Source: Paractinoplanes ferrugineus (GTDB lineage Bacteria > Actinomycetota > Actinomycetes > Mycobacteriales > Micromonosporaceae). From it: a stretch of 64,000 nt of DNA. The notes beneath the pieces were generated by a model. The model saw only the letters and a program-made list of their open reading frames with translations. It made no database searches and was not told where the DNA came from. The stretch is from the NCBI RefSeq assembly GCF_016862195.1, contig NZ_BOMM01000001.1, forward strand, positions 186,001-250,000. The letters run 5' to 3'. The position numbers and the translations under genes were made by a program. Below are positions 25,086 to 36,400 of the stretch, in pieces (the first letter of the stretch is position 1; the number at the start of each line of letters is the position of its first letter).

Positions 25086-26021
25086 ATGGACCGCGGTGAG
25101 GACGCTCTGCACGTCGTCGGTGACGTGGTGGTCGAGCCGGCCGATCCGTTCGACCCCGAGTCGCGCACGGCCGAGCTGCCCTACCGGGGCGCGCCGGCCG
25201 AGCCGGCCGTCGACGACCACGACCCGCTGATCCCGCCGCCCGGTTCCGGCCTGGCCGGGTGGTTCGATCGGTTCGGCCGCACGCTGCTCCGGTGCGGTCT
25301 GCTGCTGCTGCCGGTCGGCCTGCTGGCGGCGCTGCCGATGCACTTCTTCGTGGGCCGGGTCGACGACACCGTGGTGGCCGCGCCGGCCCTCTCCGACCTG
25401 CTGGGCGGCTTCGGGCTGCTGCTGCTCCCGCTGATGTGGCTGGCCTATTTCACGGTCTCCGTGCTGCCCCTGGTGATCTGCCTGGCCGGCACGGTCGCGG
25501 TGGCGGTCTACCGGGCGACGCTCGGCGTGCCGCCCCGGCCGGGCGCGGTGTGGCGCCTGGTGGCCAACCGCCTGCGTGCCGTCTGGCTGTGGTTCACCCC
25601 GTTCGGGCTGCTCACGCAGGCGTTGCCGGTGCTCCTGTCGGTCGACCGCATCGCGATCGCCCCGTCGGTGACGGTGCCGCTCGCCCTCGCCCTGGCCCTG
25701 CTTTCCACCGGTGTGCTCACCTTCACCGGGATGCTGGGCTGTGTCGTGCTGGTCGAGCGGGGCAGCGGCGGCCGCCGCGCGATGCACCTGATCTCGATGG
25801 CGCCGCTGACCGGCCTGGTGGTCGCGTCGCTGGCGGTCACCGTGCTGCCCCGGCTGGCTGACACGGCGTGGGGTGGGCTCGCCTCGACGCTGGTTTCGAT
25901 CCCGCTGGTTCTGCTCTGGGCGATGGCCTCGGTCGTGGCGTACGGCCAGGCACGCCGGGCTGAAGGGCCGGTGACCAGCAGGTCTCTCTACGCGGCGCTG
26001 TCGGCGCCGGAGTTCGACTGA
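25086..26021 (+). CDS. Integral membrane protein of unknown function
   Basis: 311 aa from the ATG at 25086. The first roughly 65 residues are acidic and Pro-rich (EPADPFDPESRTAELPYRGA). Six to seven membrane helices follow, e.g. LLRCGLLLLPVGLLAALPMH, LLGGFGLLLLPLMWLAYFTV, VLPLVICLAGTVAVAVYRAT and LALALALLSTGVLTFTGMLG. The end (ARRAEGPVTSRSLYAALSAP) is cytoplasmic. I do not recognise the family. It precedes the groEL regulatory region, with no sign of a shared transcript because the CIRCE sites separate them. Confidence 0.75.
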   Translation: MDRGEDALHVVGDVVVEPADPFDPESRTAELPYRGAPAEPAVDDHDPLIPPPGSGLAGWFDRFGRTLLRCGLLLLPVGLLAALPMHFFVGRVDDTVVAAPALSDLLGGFGLLLLPLMWLAYFTVSVLPLVICLAGTVAVAVYRATLGVPPRPGAVWRLVANRLRAVWLWFTPFGLLTQALPVLLSVDRIAIAPSVTVPLALALALLSTGVLTFTGMLGCVVLVERGSGGRRAMHLISMAPLTGLVVASLAVTVLPRLADTAWGGLASTLVSIPLVLLWAMASVVAYGQARRAEGPVTSRSLYAALSAPEFD

Positions 26022-26041
26022 TCCCACGCTGCCCGCGTTTC

Positions 26042-26068
26042 CTTGCACTCGCCCCCAGGGAGTGCTAA
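26042..26068. promoter_or_regulatory. CIRCE element 1 (HrcA operator)
   Basis: CTTGCACTC, a 9-bp spacer and GAGTGCTAA match the CIRCE consensus TTAGCACTC-N9-GAGTGCTAA with two mismatches in the left arm. It lies about 230 bp upstream of groEL and 8 bp before the second copy. Confidence 0.9.
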
Positions 26069-26076
26069 ACAAGTCA

Positions 26077-26103
26077 TTGGCACTCGCGACTGCTGAGTGC
26101 CAA
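26077..26103. promoter_or_regulatory. CIRCE element 2 (HrcA operator)
   Basis: TTGGCACTC, a 9-bp spacer and GAGTGCCAA form a perfect inverted repeat of CIRCE type. Two operators in tandem imply tight HrcA repression of groEL, relieved by heat stress. hrcA itself is not in the window. Confidence 0.93.
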
Positions 26104-26217
26104 GCAGGTCGGGACGGTGGGGTCTCGGTCACGGTGCCGCCATCGGCGCCGGGGCACGGGGCCGGTCGTCGCGGGCTATCCGGCTCGGCCTGAGGACGTC
26201 ACATCGCCAGGTGGTGA

Positions 26218-27918
<1,701 letters not shown>

Positions 27919-27932
27919 GTCCAGTCGTAACG

Positions 27933-27976
27933 AGCAGTAAGGGCGGGTCGCCTCGGCGACCCGCCCTTACTGCTTT
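27933..27976 (+). terminator. Strong intrinsic terminator of groEL
   Basis: AGCAGTAAGGGCGGGTCG (27933-27950) pairs perfectly with 27957-27974 over 18 bp, loop CCTCGG, followed by a TTTT run. It also sits directly at the 3' end of the convergent surface-protein gene (stop at 27979-27981), so it can act in both directions. Confidence 0.95.
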
Positions 27977-27978
27977 TC

Positions 27979-30900
27979 TCAGCCTCGGTGCCGGCCGGGC
28001 CGGTGCCGACCCGGCCCACGGCCGGCCAGGGTCAGGAGCGGCCGGCCGGTCAGGGCCAGGCTCGGTCGGCCGGGCCCGCCGCCGAACCAGACCATCGCCC
28101 CGCCGAGCAGCACCACCAGCGCGCCGGTGACCGCGACCGGCACCAGGTTGTCGCCGGTCCGGGCGAGGTTGCCGCCCGAACCGCCGGCGGTGACCGCGGC
28201 CGCCACGGTGATGGTGACGGTGGCCGTGGCGGTGCCGCCGTGGCCGTCGCTGACCGTGTAGCTGAACGAGTCCTGGCCGGCGAAGCCGTCCACCGGTGCG
28301 TAGGTGACCGTGCCGTTGGCGTTCAACACCGCCGTACCGTGCTTGGGCTTGCCGATCTTGGTGACCGTGAGCTTGTCACTGTTCGGGTCCGAGTCGTTCG
28401 TCTGCGGCTTGAGCACGACCGCGCTGCCGGCCGCCACCGTGGCCTTGTCGTTCTTGGCCGTCGGCGCCTTGTTGGCACCGGTCACCGTGACCTTGACCGA
28501 CGCCGTCGCGAGGTTGCCGTCCGCGTCGACCGCCTGGTAGGTGAACGTGTCGACGCCCGCGAAGCCTTTCGCCGGGGTGTAGGTGACCGTGCCGTCGGCG
28601 TTCAGTTTCACCGCGCCGTGCTTGGCCTTGCCCACCGACTTGATCGTCACCGGGGTGCCGTTCTGATCCGTGGTCGGCAGCGCGATCCGCACCGCCGTGC
28701 CCGGCTTGGCGGTCGCGGTCTTGTCCGGCACTACCGGCGGGGCTCCGACGGTGATCGTGACGGTGGCCGTGACCGCGTGGCCGTCGCCGTCCTTGGCGGT
28801 GTAGTCGAAGGTGTCGGAGCCGGAGAAGCCGGCCGCCGGCGTGTAGACGACCTTGTCGCCGGTGAACGTGACGGTGCCGTGGGCGGGCGTGGTCGTCGAG
28901 GTGACCGCGAGCCCGCCGTTGGGGTCGAGGTCGTTGCCGAGCACCCGGACGGTCACCGGCTTCCCGTACGCGGTGGCCGCCTTGTCCGTGACCGCCACCG
29001 GGGCGCTGTCCGAGACGGTGATCGTCACAGTGGCCGTGGCGGTGTGACCGTTGCCGTCCGACACCGTGTAGCTGAAGGTGTCGGTGCCCGTGAAGCCGGC
29101 CGCCGGGGTGTAGCGGATCTTCCCGTTCACCACCGTGGCCGTGCCGTGCGCCGGCGTGTCCACGTGACTGACCGTGAGCCGGCTGTCGGTCACCGCTGTG
29201 ACGTCGACCGAGTGGCCGGTGAGGACGGCGGCCGTGACGTCGCTCGCGCCCGGCGAGACCTGCACCGTGACGGTGGCGGTCGCGGTGTTCCCGACCGTGT
29301 CCTTGATCGTGTAGCCGAACGTGTCGGTGCCGAAGAAGCCGGCCGCCGGGGTGTAGCGGATCTGGTTGCCGACGATCACCGCCGTGCCGTGGGCGGCCGC
29401 TGTCGCCGACACCAGGGTCAGCGCCTCCGACTCGGGGTCGGTGTCGTTGGCCAGCACCGAGATGGTGCCGGCGGTGCCGTACGCGGCCGGGGCCACGTCG
29501 TCGACGGCGATCGGCGCGGCGTCGATGGTGATGGTGACCGTGGCCGTGTCGGTCAGGCCCAGGTCGTCGGTGAGCACGTAGTCGAAGGTGTCGGTGCCAC
29601 TGGTCGCGGACGTCCGGTAGGTGACGGTGCCGTCGGCGTTGAGCGTGACCGTGCCTCGCGAGGCGGCGACCACCGAGGCGACGCTGCGGCCCTGCCCGGT
29701 GTTCGGGTCGGTGTCGTTGCCCAGCACGTCGAGGGTGGTCAGGACACCCGGCCGCACCACGACGTCGTCGTCCACGGCGATCGGCGCGGCGTTGCGCACG
29801 GTGATCGTGACGACGGCGGTGGAGGCCGTGCCGGACGGGTCGGAGACGGTGTAGGTGAAGGTGTCGGTGCCGCAGAAGCCGTTGCTCGGGGTGTAGGTGA
29901 CGGTGCCGTCGGCGTTGATGGCGGCCTGGCCGTGGCCCGGCGCGGTGACGGCGGTGACGGTCAGCGCGTCGTTGTTCGGGTCGGTGTCGTTGGCGAGCAC
30001 CGCCAGGGTCACCGCGGTGTTGGTGTCGGTGGCGTCCGAGTCCGGCCGGGCGCTCGGGGCGGAGTTGACCACGCTGAGTGTGACCGAGGCGCCGTCCGAG
30101 CCGCCGTTGCCGTCCCCGACCAGGTAGTGGAACGTGTCGGTGCCGACGAAGCCGGAGCTCGGCGTGTAGGTCACGGTGCCGTTCGCGTTGACCTGGGCGG
30201 TGCCGTGCAGCGGCGGCTGGTCGATGGTGGCGGTGAGGTGGTCGGCGGTGTTCGGGTCGGTGTCGTTGGCCAGCACGGACACGGTGGAGGGCTGGTCGGC
30301 CGGCACGGTGACGGCGTCGGCGACGGCCACCGGCGGGGCGTTGTTCACGGTGACGCTGACCGTGTTGGAGGCGCTGCCACCGGGGTGTCCGTCACTGACG
30401 GTGTAGGTGAAGGTGTCCGCGCCGGAGTAACCGGTGGTCGGCGTGTAGGTGAGCGTCCCGTCGGCGTTGCGCTCCACCGTGCCGTGGGCCGGCGTGGTGA
30501 TCCCGGTGACGGTCAGGTGGTCGCCCGCGTTCGGGTCGCTCGCCGCGGCCAGCACGTCGATCGTCTTGGCGGTGTTCGTGCCGGTCGTCGCGGTCACCGG
30601 GCCGGCGGTCGGCCGGCCGTTGCCGACGGTCACGGTCACCGTGCCGGTCGCGGTGTTCCCGTGGTTGTCGGAGATGTGGTAGGTGAAGGTGTCGGGGCCG
30701 GAGAACCCGGTCGGCGCCTGGTAGACGATCTCGCCGCTCACCACCGACGTGCTGCCGTGGGCGGGCTGGTCGACCGAGGTGATGGTCAGCGGGTCGCCGT
30801 TGTTGTCGGCGTCGTTGGCGAGCGCGTCGATCGTCACGTTGCCGCCGTAGGCGACGGTGGCGGTGTCGGTCACGGCCACCGGCGCGGAGCCGGCCAGCGT

Positions 30901-33342
30901 GATGTTGATGGTCCCGGTGTCGGTGCCGCCGTTGCCGTCGCTGACCACGTAGTGGAAGGACGTCGTGCCCTGGAAGGTGGCGTCCGGGAGGTAGGTGACC
31001 TGGTCACCGCTGATCGTGACGGTGCCCTCGCCGGTGGCGGGCTGGTCGACCGAGGCGATGCTCAGGGTCTGACCGTTGAGGTCGGTGTCGTTGTCCTTCG
31101 GCGAGAACGTGAGCGCCGGGCCACCGGTCTTGGCGCTGTAGTTGTCGGTGACGGCGACCGGGGGCGCGTTGCGGGTGGTCACCGAGACGGTCGCGACGGA
31201 GCTGCCGCCGCGGCCGTCGAGCAGCCGGTAGGTGAAGGTCTCGGGGCCGGCCCAGCTGGACCGGGGCGTGTAGGTGATGGTGCCGTCGGTGTTGACGACG
31301 ACCCGGCCGTGCGCCGGCGCCGTGTCGATCTGCACGACGAGGTCGCTGGTCGCGTCATCGTCGTCGTGGTCGTTGGACTTCACGTCGATGCCGACCGGGG
31401 TGGCGTTGTCGGTGGTCGGGGCGGTGTCGTCGACCGCGACCGGCGCCGAGTTGACCGCCAGGGTCGCGGTGGCCGTGTTGTCGGACGAGTCCGGGTCCAG
31501 ACCGGTGCCGCTCACCTGCAGGGAGGCAACCGGGTGGGCGACGGCGGAGCCGGTCGCGACGGCCGGGATCGGCAGGCTGTCGCTGGTGTTCGCGGCCAGC
31601 GCCGGGCGGGTGCAGGTGACGACCTGACCAGCGGCGGAGCAACCGGTCGGCAGGGTGCCCGGGGTGACGCCGGCGGGCAGGGTGAGCACCATCTTGGGGG
31701 CGGGTTCGAGGTCGGTGCCGCTGTTCTTGACGGTGGCGGTGTAGGTGACGGTGTTCGGCGAGGCGGCGCGCTGCACGACGGCGGGCGCGACGGTCAGGGT
31801 GGCCGCCAGGTTGGTCTTCGGCTGCTGCACGGTCATCGAGGAGGTGCCGCTGCTGGTGCCGGCCCCGTTGGTGAAGGCCGCCGTGTAGTCGGCGTTCGCG
31901 GTGTTGACGATCGTGGTGCCGGGGGCGTCGGCGATGTCGACACGCACCCGGAAGGTGACCCGCTTGGTGGCGCCCGGGGCCAGGTTGCCGACGGCGAAGC
32001 TGGTGGTGCCACCGGTGATCTTGCCGGCGTCGGCGTCGGCCGCGTCGGTGACGGAGGTGCCGGCCACGGTCAGCGAGCCACCGATGTACGAGGTGCCGGC
32101 CGGCACGACGTCGCTCAGCGTGACGCTGTTCGCGGTGTCGGTGCCGTCGTTACGCACGTCGACGCGGTACTCGACGGTGTCGCCGGGCAGCAGGTCGCCG
32201 CCGTTGAGGTCGACGCCGGCCGGGGTGACGATCACGTTCGGGGCGTACAGGTCGGTGGTGAACGTGACGACGCCGGGGTAGAACGTCTCGCCGCCGGTGG
32301 TCAGGCGCAGGGTCGCGGTGGTCTCGTCGTTGCCGAGCTTGCCCGACGCGTCGAACCGGTCGAGGTCGACGCCCATCAGGTTGTCGTTGTTCGGGGCGCG
32401 ACCGGCGACGGACGTACCGTCCTCGCTGTTGGTGCTGTTGAAGAAGTTGTCGGCGGGGTTCTTGGCGTCGCTCATCGACGCGAGCGGCTTGGAGGCGGTG
32501 CCGATCTGCAGGGAGTCGCCGGTCTTGCCGCGGTCGCCCTCGTAGACCACGGTGCCGACGGCCGCGTTCACGGTGCCGGTGTGCGGGGTCTGGAAGCCGG
32601 AGACCGCGATGTCCACCTTGGTGTCGCCGTCCTTGACCACGCCGAACCCGTCGTAGACGCGCAGGCTGTGCATCGGCAGTGCGGAGTTCTTGTAGGCGAT
32701 CACGAGCGACCACCCGGCGTAACGGTCCTTGCCGGTGCCCGCCTGGATGTTCGCCACTGTGTAGACGCCGCTGCCGGCACCCGAGACGAGCGGCGTGACG
32801 TCCTTGAAGCCCTGGTAGGCCTGGATCCCGGTGTTCGTGAACACCTTGTCGGCGGTGACGTTGTTCCAGGTGGCCGGCCCGGCCGGGGTGCGGAACAGGA
32901 CCTTGTCCCGGTTGGCTGCGGTCGGTGCCGCGGCGCCGCTGGTGCCCTTGGTCGGGTCGGCGCTCCAGTAGAGACCGGCGAACAGCACCGTGCTGCCGGT
33001 GGGCAGCGAGACGGTCGACGAGCTCGCGTTGAACGTCGTCGGGTCGCTGTCGGTGTCGATGTTCTGCATGACGTACGCGTTGTTGTCCAACGCGTCGCCG
33101 GTCGCCGTGCCGTTCAGCGCGGTGGTGCAGCCCGCGTCGCTGGTCGAGCAGGCCAGGTTGGCGTTGCCGCGCAGGATGATCGCACCGTTCGTGTTGGCCT
33201 GGAAGCGGCTGGTGAACGGGTCGGTGATCGCCGCCTCGGCCCGGCGGGCCAGGAGCACCGTGGTGGCGGTCATCGCGACGGCGAGCACGACGATCAGCAC
33301 CACGGCGCGGCGAGGCTGGAGGCGCAAAACGGCAGCAGGCAT
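27979..33342 (-). CDS. Giant repeat cell-wall surface protein, LARTG sorting signal (paralogue A)
   Basis: 1,787 aa from the ATG at 33340-33342, with GAGG upstream. Signal peptide (AVVLIVVLAVAMTATTVLLA, then RRAEA), an N-terminal domain (about 30-350, STVLFAGLYWSADP, DRYAGWSLVIAYKNS), two DUF11-like domains (about 360-640; LNGGDLLPGDTVEYRVDVRN), then twelve cadherin/Ig-like repeats of about 90 aa. Repeats share the pattern VLANDTDPN, HGTxxxNADGTVTYTP, GFxGTDTFxYTVSDGNG and end ATVTVTV. The C-terminus has LARTG (about 1726), a hydrophobic helix and an unusual long basic tail (GPGRHRPGRHRG). LAxTG is recognised by class E sortases. Probable adhesin or wall scaffold. Confidence 0.88.
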   Translation of the reverse strand: MPAAVLRLQPRRAVVLIVVLAVAMTATTVLLARRAEAAITDPFTSRFQANTNGAIILRGNANLACSTSDAGCTTALNGTATGDALDNNAYVMQNIDTDSDPTTFNASSSTVSLPTGSTVLFAGLYWSADPTKGTSGAAAPTAANRDKVLFRTPAGPATWNNVTADKVFTNTGIQAYQGFKDVTPLVSGAGSGVYTVANIQAGTGKDRYAGWSLVIAYKNSALPMHSLRVYDGFGVVKDGDTKVDIAVSGFQTPHTGTVNAAVGTVVYEGDRGKTGDSLQIGTASKPLASMSDAKNPADNFFNSTNSEDGTSVAGRAPNNDNLMGVDLDRFDASGKLGNDETTATLRLTTGGETFYPGVVTFTTDLYAPNVIVTPAGVDLNGGDLLPGDTVEYRVDVRNDGTDTANSVTLSDVVPAGTSYIGGSLTVAGTSVTDAADADAGKITGGTTSFAVGNLAPGATKRVTFRVRVDIADAPGTTIVNTANADYTAAFTNGAGTSSGTSSMTVQQPKTNLAATLTVAPAVVQRAASPNTVTYTATVKNSGTDLEPAPKMVLTLPAGVTPGTLPTGCSAAGQVVTCTRPALAANTSDSLPIPAVATGSAVAHPVASLQVSGTGLDPDSSDNTATATLAVNSAPVAVDDTAPTTDNATPVGIDVKSNDHDDDDATSDLVVQIDTAPAHGRVVVNTDGTITYTPRSSWAGPETFTYRLLDGRGGSSVATVSVTTRNAPPVAVTDNYSAKTGGPALTFSPKDNDTDLNGQTLSIASVDQPATGEGTVTISGDQVTYLPDATFQGTTSFHYVVSDGNGGTDTGTINITLAGSAPVAVTDTATVAYGGNVTIDALANDADNNGDPLTITSVDQPAHGSTSVVSGEIVYQAPTGFSGPDTFTYHISDNHGNTATGTVTVTVGNGRPTAGPVTATTGTNTAKTIDVLAAASDPNAGDHLTVTGITTPAHGTVERNADGTLTYTPTTGYSGADTFTYTVSDGHPGGSASNTVSVTVNNAPPVAVADAVTVPADQPSTVSVLANDTDPNTADHLTATIDQPPLHGTAQVNANGTVTYTPSSGFVGTDTFHYLVGDGNGGSDGASVTLSVVNSAPSARPDSDATDTNTAVTLAVLANDTDPNNDALTVTAVTAPGHGQAAINADGTVTYTPSNGFCGTDTFTYTVSDPSGTASTAVVTITVRNAAPIAVDDDVVVRPGVLTTLDVLGNDTDPNTGQGRSVASVVAASRGTVTLNADGTVTYRTSATSGTDTFDYVLTDDLGLTDTATVTITIDAAPIAVDDVAPAAYGTAGTISVLANDTDPESEALTLVSATAAAHGTAVIVGNQIRYTPAAGFFGTDTFGYTIKDTVGNTATATVTVQVSPGASDVTAAVLTGHSVDVTAVTDSRLTVSHVDTPAHGTATVVNGKIRYTPAAGFTGTDTFSYTVSDGNGHTATATVTITVSDSAPVAVTDKAATAYGKPVTVRVLGNDLDPNGGLAVTSTTTPAHGTVTFTGDKVVYTPAAGFSGSDTFDYTAKDGDGHAVTATVTITVGAPPVVPDKTATAKPGTAVRIALPTTDQNGTPVTIKSVGKAKHGAVKLNADGTVTYTPAKGFAGVDTFTYQAVDADGNLATASVKVTVTGANKAPTAKNDKATVAAGSAVVLKPQTNDSDPNSDKLTVTKIGKPKHGTAVLNANGTVTYAPVDGFAGQDSFSYTVSDGHGGTATATVTITVAAAVTAGGSGGNLARTGDNLVPVAVTGALVVLLGGAMVWFGGGPGRPSLALTGRPLLTLAGRGPGRHRPGRHRG

Positions 33343-33444
33343 TGTCGTCCTCGGCTGGAGATCGGGAAAAGGGCCGAGTCTCAAGTTAGGGACGATCAAG
33401 AGCAGGACGGGTGCAGCGCAAGTCCCGCCGGGTAAGGGTAAAAG

Positions 33445-36400
33445 TCAGAGTTTGCGGGGCTGATCAGGTTTTGTGGGCTTGGCGGGCAGGGCCATCCAGT
33501 AGATGACGGCGCCGACCGCGATCGCCACCAGGCCCGCCCGGGCCAGCACGAGAACGTCGCCGCCGGTCACCGGCAGCGACGTCAGCGGCTTCACCTGGAC
33601 GGTCACGGTCGCGGTGGCGAGACCACCCCGTCCGTCGGCGATGGTGTAGTCGAAGGTGTCGGTGCCGCTCTCGAAATCGGCCGCCGGCCGGTAGCTGACC
33701 GTGTCGCCGGCGCCGGCGAGCACCGAGCCGTGGGCCGGGGTGCCGAGCTTGACGATGGTGATCCGGTCGCGGTCCGGGTCGCTGTCGTTGAGCGTCGGGC
33801 GCACCACCACCGTGTCATCGGCCGCCATGGTGACGCGATCGGCGATCGCGATCGGGGGCCTGTTGGTGGCGGCGGGGGCGGTCACGGTCACGATGACCGA
33901 GGCGGTGGCGATGTTGCCGTCCGCGTCGACGACCTCGTACGTGAAGGTGTCGACGCCGTTGAAGCCCGGATCCGGGGTGTAGGTGACGGTGCCGTCGGCG
34001 TTGAGCACCGCCGTACCGTGCGCCGGCTTGCCGACCGAGGTGACGGTGACGGTTCGGCCGCCCTTGTCCTCGTGCGGCAGCGGCACCGCGACCGAACCAC
34101 CCGGCTCGGCGGTCGCCGACCGGTCCGGCACCGTCGGTGGCGCCCCGACCGTCACGGTGATCGGGGCGGAGGTGTTGTGTCCGGCTCCGTCGGTGGCGCT
34201 GTAGCCGAAGGTGACGGGCCCGCCGAAGCCCTCCGGCGGGTCGTAGGTGACGCTGTCCGCGGTGAACGTGGCCGTGCCCTGAGCGGGCTGGGTCACCGCC
34301 TGGACCGCCAGGTCGCCGCCCGGGTCGAGGTCGTTGGCGAGCACGCGGAGGGTGATCGGCTTGCGGTACGGCGTGGTCCCTTGATCGGCGAGCGCGACCG
34401 GCGTGCCGTTGCTGATCGTGACCGTGACGGTCGAGCCGGCGGTGCCACCGTGGCCGTCGCTGATCCGGTAGGCGAAGGTGTCCTGGCCACTCCACCCGCG
34501 CGCGGGCAGAAAGCGGACCCGCCCCGAGACCACCCCGGTGGTGCCGTTGGCCGAGCCCGCCACGGCGTCGATGAGTAGGGTCTGACCCGGATTCGGATCG
34601 TCGTCGTTGGCCAGTACGTCGATGTAGAGCGGCCGATCGGCGAGTCCGGCGGCCACGTCCGGCCGGGCGATCGGCGCCGCGTTCGCGACCTGCACCCGGA
34701 CCTGGGCCGAGTCGGTGTTCCCGATCGGGTCACGGACGGTGTAACCGAAGGTGTCGACGCCGGAGAAGCCGGTGGCCGGCGTGTAGCGCACGGTGCCGTC
34801 CGGGTTGACCCGGGTGCGGCCGCTGCCCGGGGTGGCGGCCGAGACGACGGTCAGGGCCTGGGCCTCCGGGTCGGTGTCGTTGGCGAGGACCGGGACGTCG
34901 ACCGGGGTGGCCCCGGCGGTGGCGGCCGTGTCGTCCACGGCGGTTGGTCGGCCGTCGATGGTGAGCCGTACGTCGGCGGTGTCGGTGCGGCCCAGGTCGT
35001 CGGTGAGCACGTAGGTGAAGCCGTCCGGCCCGATGCTGCCGGCCGCCGCCCGGTAGGTGACCGTGCCGTCGGCGGCCAGCCCGACGGTGCCCTTGGCGAC
35101 CGGGCCGACCGACGCCACGCTCAGATGCTGGCCGATGTTCGGGTCGCGGTCGTTGGCGAGCAGGTCGAGCCGGGTGGGCACGTCCGCGCGTACCCGGAAG
35201 GTGTCGTCGACCGCGACCGGGGCGGCGTTGCGCACCGTGACCGTGACGATTGCCGAGGCGGTGAGCCCGGCCGGGTCCCGGATCGAGTAGAGGAACGAGT
35301 CGGTGCCGTAGAAGCCGGTGGCCGGGCTGTAGGTCACCGTGCCGTCGTGGTTGTCGGTGACCGCGCCGTGCGCACCGGCGCCGACCACGGCCAGCGTGAT
35401 CGCCTGACCGTTCGGGTCGTCGTCGTTGGCCAGCACCGCGACGGTGACGGCGGTGTCGGTGTCGGTGGTGACCGCGTCGGCCCGGGCGGTCGGCGCCGTG
35501 TTCACGGTGGTGATCGTGACGGTGGTCCGGCTGGTGCCGCCCCGCCCGTCGTCGAGCTCGTAATCGAAGGTGTCGGTGCCGAGACCGGCCGGGGTGTAGG
35601 TGATCCGCCGGTCGGCCCCGACCGGCTGGGCCGGCGTCGCGGTGACGGTGAGCGGGTCGCCGTTCGGGTCGGGATCGTCGTTGGCCAGCACCGGGATCGC
35701 CAGCGGCCGCCCCAGCACCGCGGTGACCACGTCGGGCCGGGCCACGGCCACGCCGTTCTTCACGAGGATCGAGACGTGCCCGGTGTCGGTGCCGCCGTGG
35801 CCGTCGTCGATGGTGTAGGTGAAGCTGTCCGGTCCGGAAAACCCGAGGTCAGGGACATAGGTGAGCTTTCCGTACGGGTCGAGCGAGACCGTGCCGTGCG
35901 TCGGATCGGTGGTGCCGGAGACCCGCAGCGTGTCCGAGTTGGGGTCGGTCGAGAACAGGACCGCGTCCATCGTGACCGTCTCGCCGCATTCCGGGTTCAC
36001 CGAGAAGTCCTTGGCGGTCGGCCGGGCGTTGGCCACGGTGAGCGTGACGTTCGCGGTGTCGATCCCGCCGTGGCCGTCGTCGATCGAGTACGGGAAGCTC
36101 ACCACGCCCGCGAAGCCGGCCGGGGCGGTGTAGAGCACGCTCAGGCCGTCCGCCGCGACGGTGACGCCGCTCTGCGGGCCGGCCCCGGTGACGGCCAGCG
36201 AGTCGCCGTTCGGATCGGTGTCGTTGGCGAGCACGAGCAGCTGCACCCCGGCGGCGGCGGCCGGCACGGCGAGCACGTCGTCGGCGGCGGTGGGGTCGGC
36301 GTTGGCCACGTCCACGCTGATGGCGGCGCTCGCGGTGCCGCCGTGGCCGTCACTGATCGTGTAGCCGAACCGCGACGTGCCGGCGAACGACGCGGTCGGG

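Noticed and set aside
27988-33435. 1,815-codon open frame on the + strand opposite surface paralogue A
   Set aside because: It is an antisense shadow caused by the high third-position GC of the real minus-strand gene; its protein is Arg/Val/Gly/Asp-rich with no domain, and the minus-strand frame has a signal peptide, repeats and a sorting motif.
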